The notes beneath the pieces are model-generated. The model was not told the origin of the DNA. It ran no database searches and was given only the letters and a program-made list of their open reading frames with translations. A DNA stretch of 6,397 bases, from NCBI GenBank assembly GCA_021780625.1, contig JAJXYI010000219.1:1-6397 (forward strand), read 5' to 3'. A program made the position numbers and the translations under genes. This document shows, one piece after another, positions 6,265-6,397 of this stretch (its first letter is position 1; every line of letters starts with the position of its first letter). The DNA is from a bacterium. Lineage in GTDB: Bacteria > Verrucomicrobiota > Verrucomicrobiae > Opitutales > Opitutaceae.

Positions 6265-6291
6265 TCCGGGCGACGGGAGCCGCAGCCCGGA
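6265..6291. repeat. 7-bp hairpin in the pgk-tpiA spacer
   Basis: TCCGGGC (6265-6271) pairs with GCCCGGA (6285-6291) around a 13-nt loop in the 104-nt spacer. There is no T-run, so it is unlikely to terminate the pgk transcript; it could be an mRNA processing or stability structure. A 12-bp CCGCGG-type palindrome lies nearby at 6243-6254, probably by chance in such GC-rich DNA. Confidence 0.35.
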
Positions 6292-6309
6292 GTCCGCCCC
6301 ACTGAGGAA

Positions 6310-6397
6310 TCAGGCTTCGAGGAAGGCGACGCCGGGCAGCACCTTGCCCTCGAGGAATTCGAGGCTGGCGCCGCCGCCCGTGGAGCAGTGGGTCACG
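6310..6397 (-). CDS. pgk: Phosphoglycerate kinase, C-terminal fragment
   Basis: On the minus strand, 28 residues end at a TGA (6312-6310): VTHCSTGGGASLEF, then LEGKVLPGVAFLEA. This is the invariant tail of phosphoglycerate kinase, 'STGGGASLE-LEGK-LPGV', whose glycine-rich loop lies at the nucleotide-binding end of the C-terminal domain. The enzyme transfers phosphate between 1,3-bisphosphoglycerate and ADP in the cytoplasm. The residue before STGGG is Cys here, where Ile or Val is most usual. The rest of the gene lies beyond the window; tpiA follows it, as in many bacterial gap-pgk-tpi clusters. Confidence 0.93.
   Translation of the reverse strand, partial: VTHCSTGGGASLEFLEGKVLPGVAFLEA

Noticed and set aside
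6392..6397. Cys before STGGG in Pgk as a functional change
   Set aside because: Only a single residue in a short fragment is visible; this position varies in the family and nothing shows a functional effect.

Overview
The window is high-GC bacterial chromosome made mostly of central-metabolism genes, with one secreted glycoside hydrolase. The transketolase has an unusual 'GHLGLPLG' cofactor loop. The start codons lack Shine-Dalgarno sequences, and the spacers hold CACAGAG-type inverted repeats. Together with the pgk-tpi-tkt cluster and a GH95 enzyme, this suggests Verrucomicrobiota, perhaps Opitutaceae. That placement is an inference from general resemblance, not a search result.

Layout, left to right. 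Positions 1-132 (+) are the last 43 codons of hisF (histidine biosynthesis), followed by a GC-rich hairpin. Positions 280-2622 (+) encode a complete exported GH95 glycosidase of the alpha-L-fucosidase / alpha-L-galactosidase family, with all predicted catalytic residues present. Positions 2623-3028 are non-coding and lie between the convergent ends of GH95 and transketolase. They hold two adjoining structured repeats: a 175-bp element with 26-bp terminal inverted repeats and an internal cloverleaf-like set of hairpins (2709-2883), and a CACAGAG-type inverted-repeat element (about 2884-3026). Positions 3029-5020 (-) are transketolase. Positions 5021-5437 are non-coding and carry a second CACAGAG-type copy in the transketolase leader, then a strong hairpin and the tpi rho-independent terminator. 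Positions 5438-6205 (-) are triose-phosphate isomerase. Positions 6310-6397 (-) are the last 28 codons of phosphoglycerate kinase.

On the minus strand the order is pgk, tpiA, terminator, then tkt with its own leader. Pgk and TpiA are consecutive glycolytic/gluconeogenic enzymes and probably share a transcript. TpiA and transketolase meet at glyceraldehyde 3-phosphate, linking glycolysis to the non-oxidative pentose phosphate pathway. The GH95 gene stands alone beside hisF with no transporter, regulator or other glycosidase in view; it probably releases L-fucose or L-galactose from external polysaccharides.

I see no new multi-gene system here. The genes are ordinary, and the unexplained structure is in the two intergenic repeat regions.
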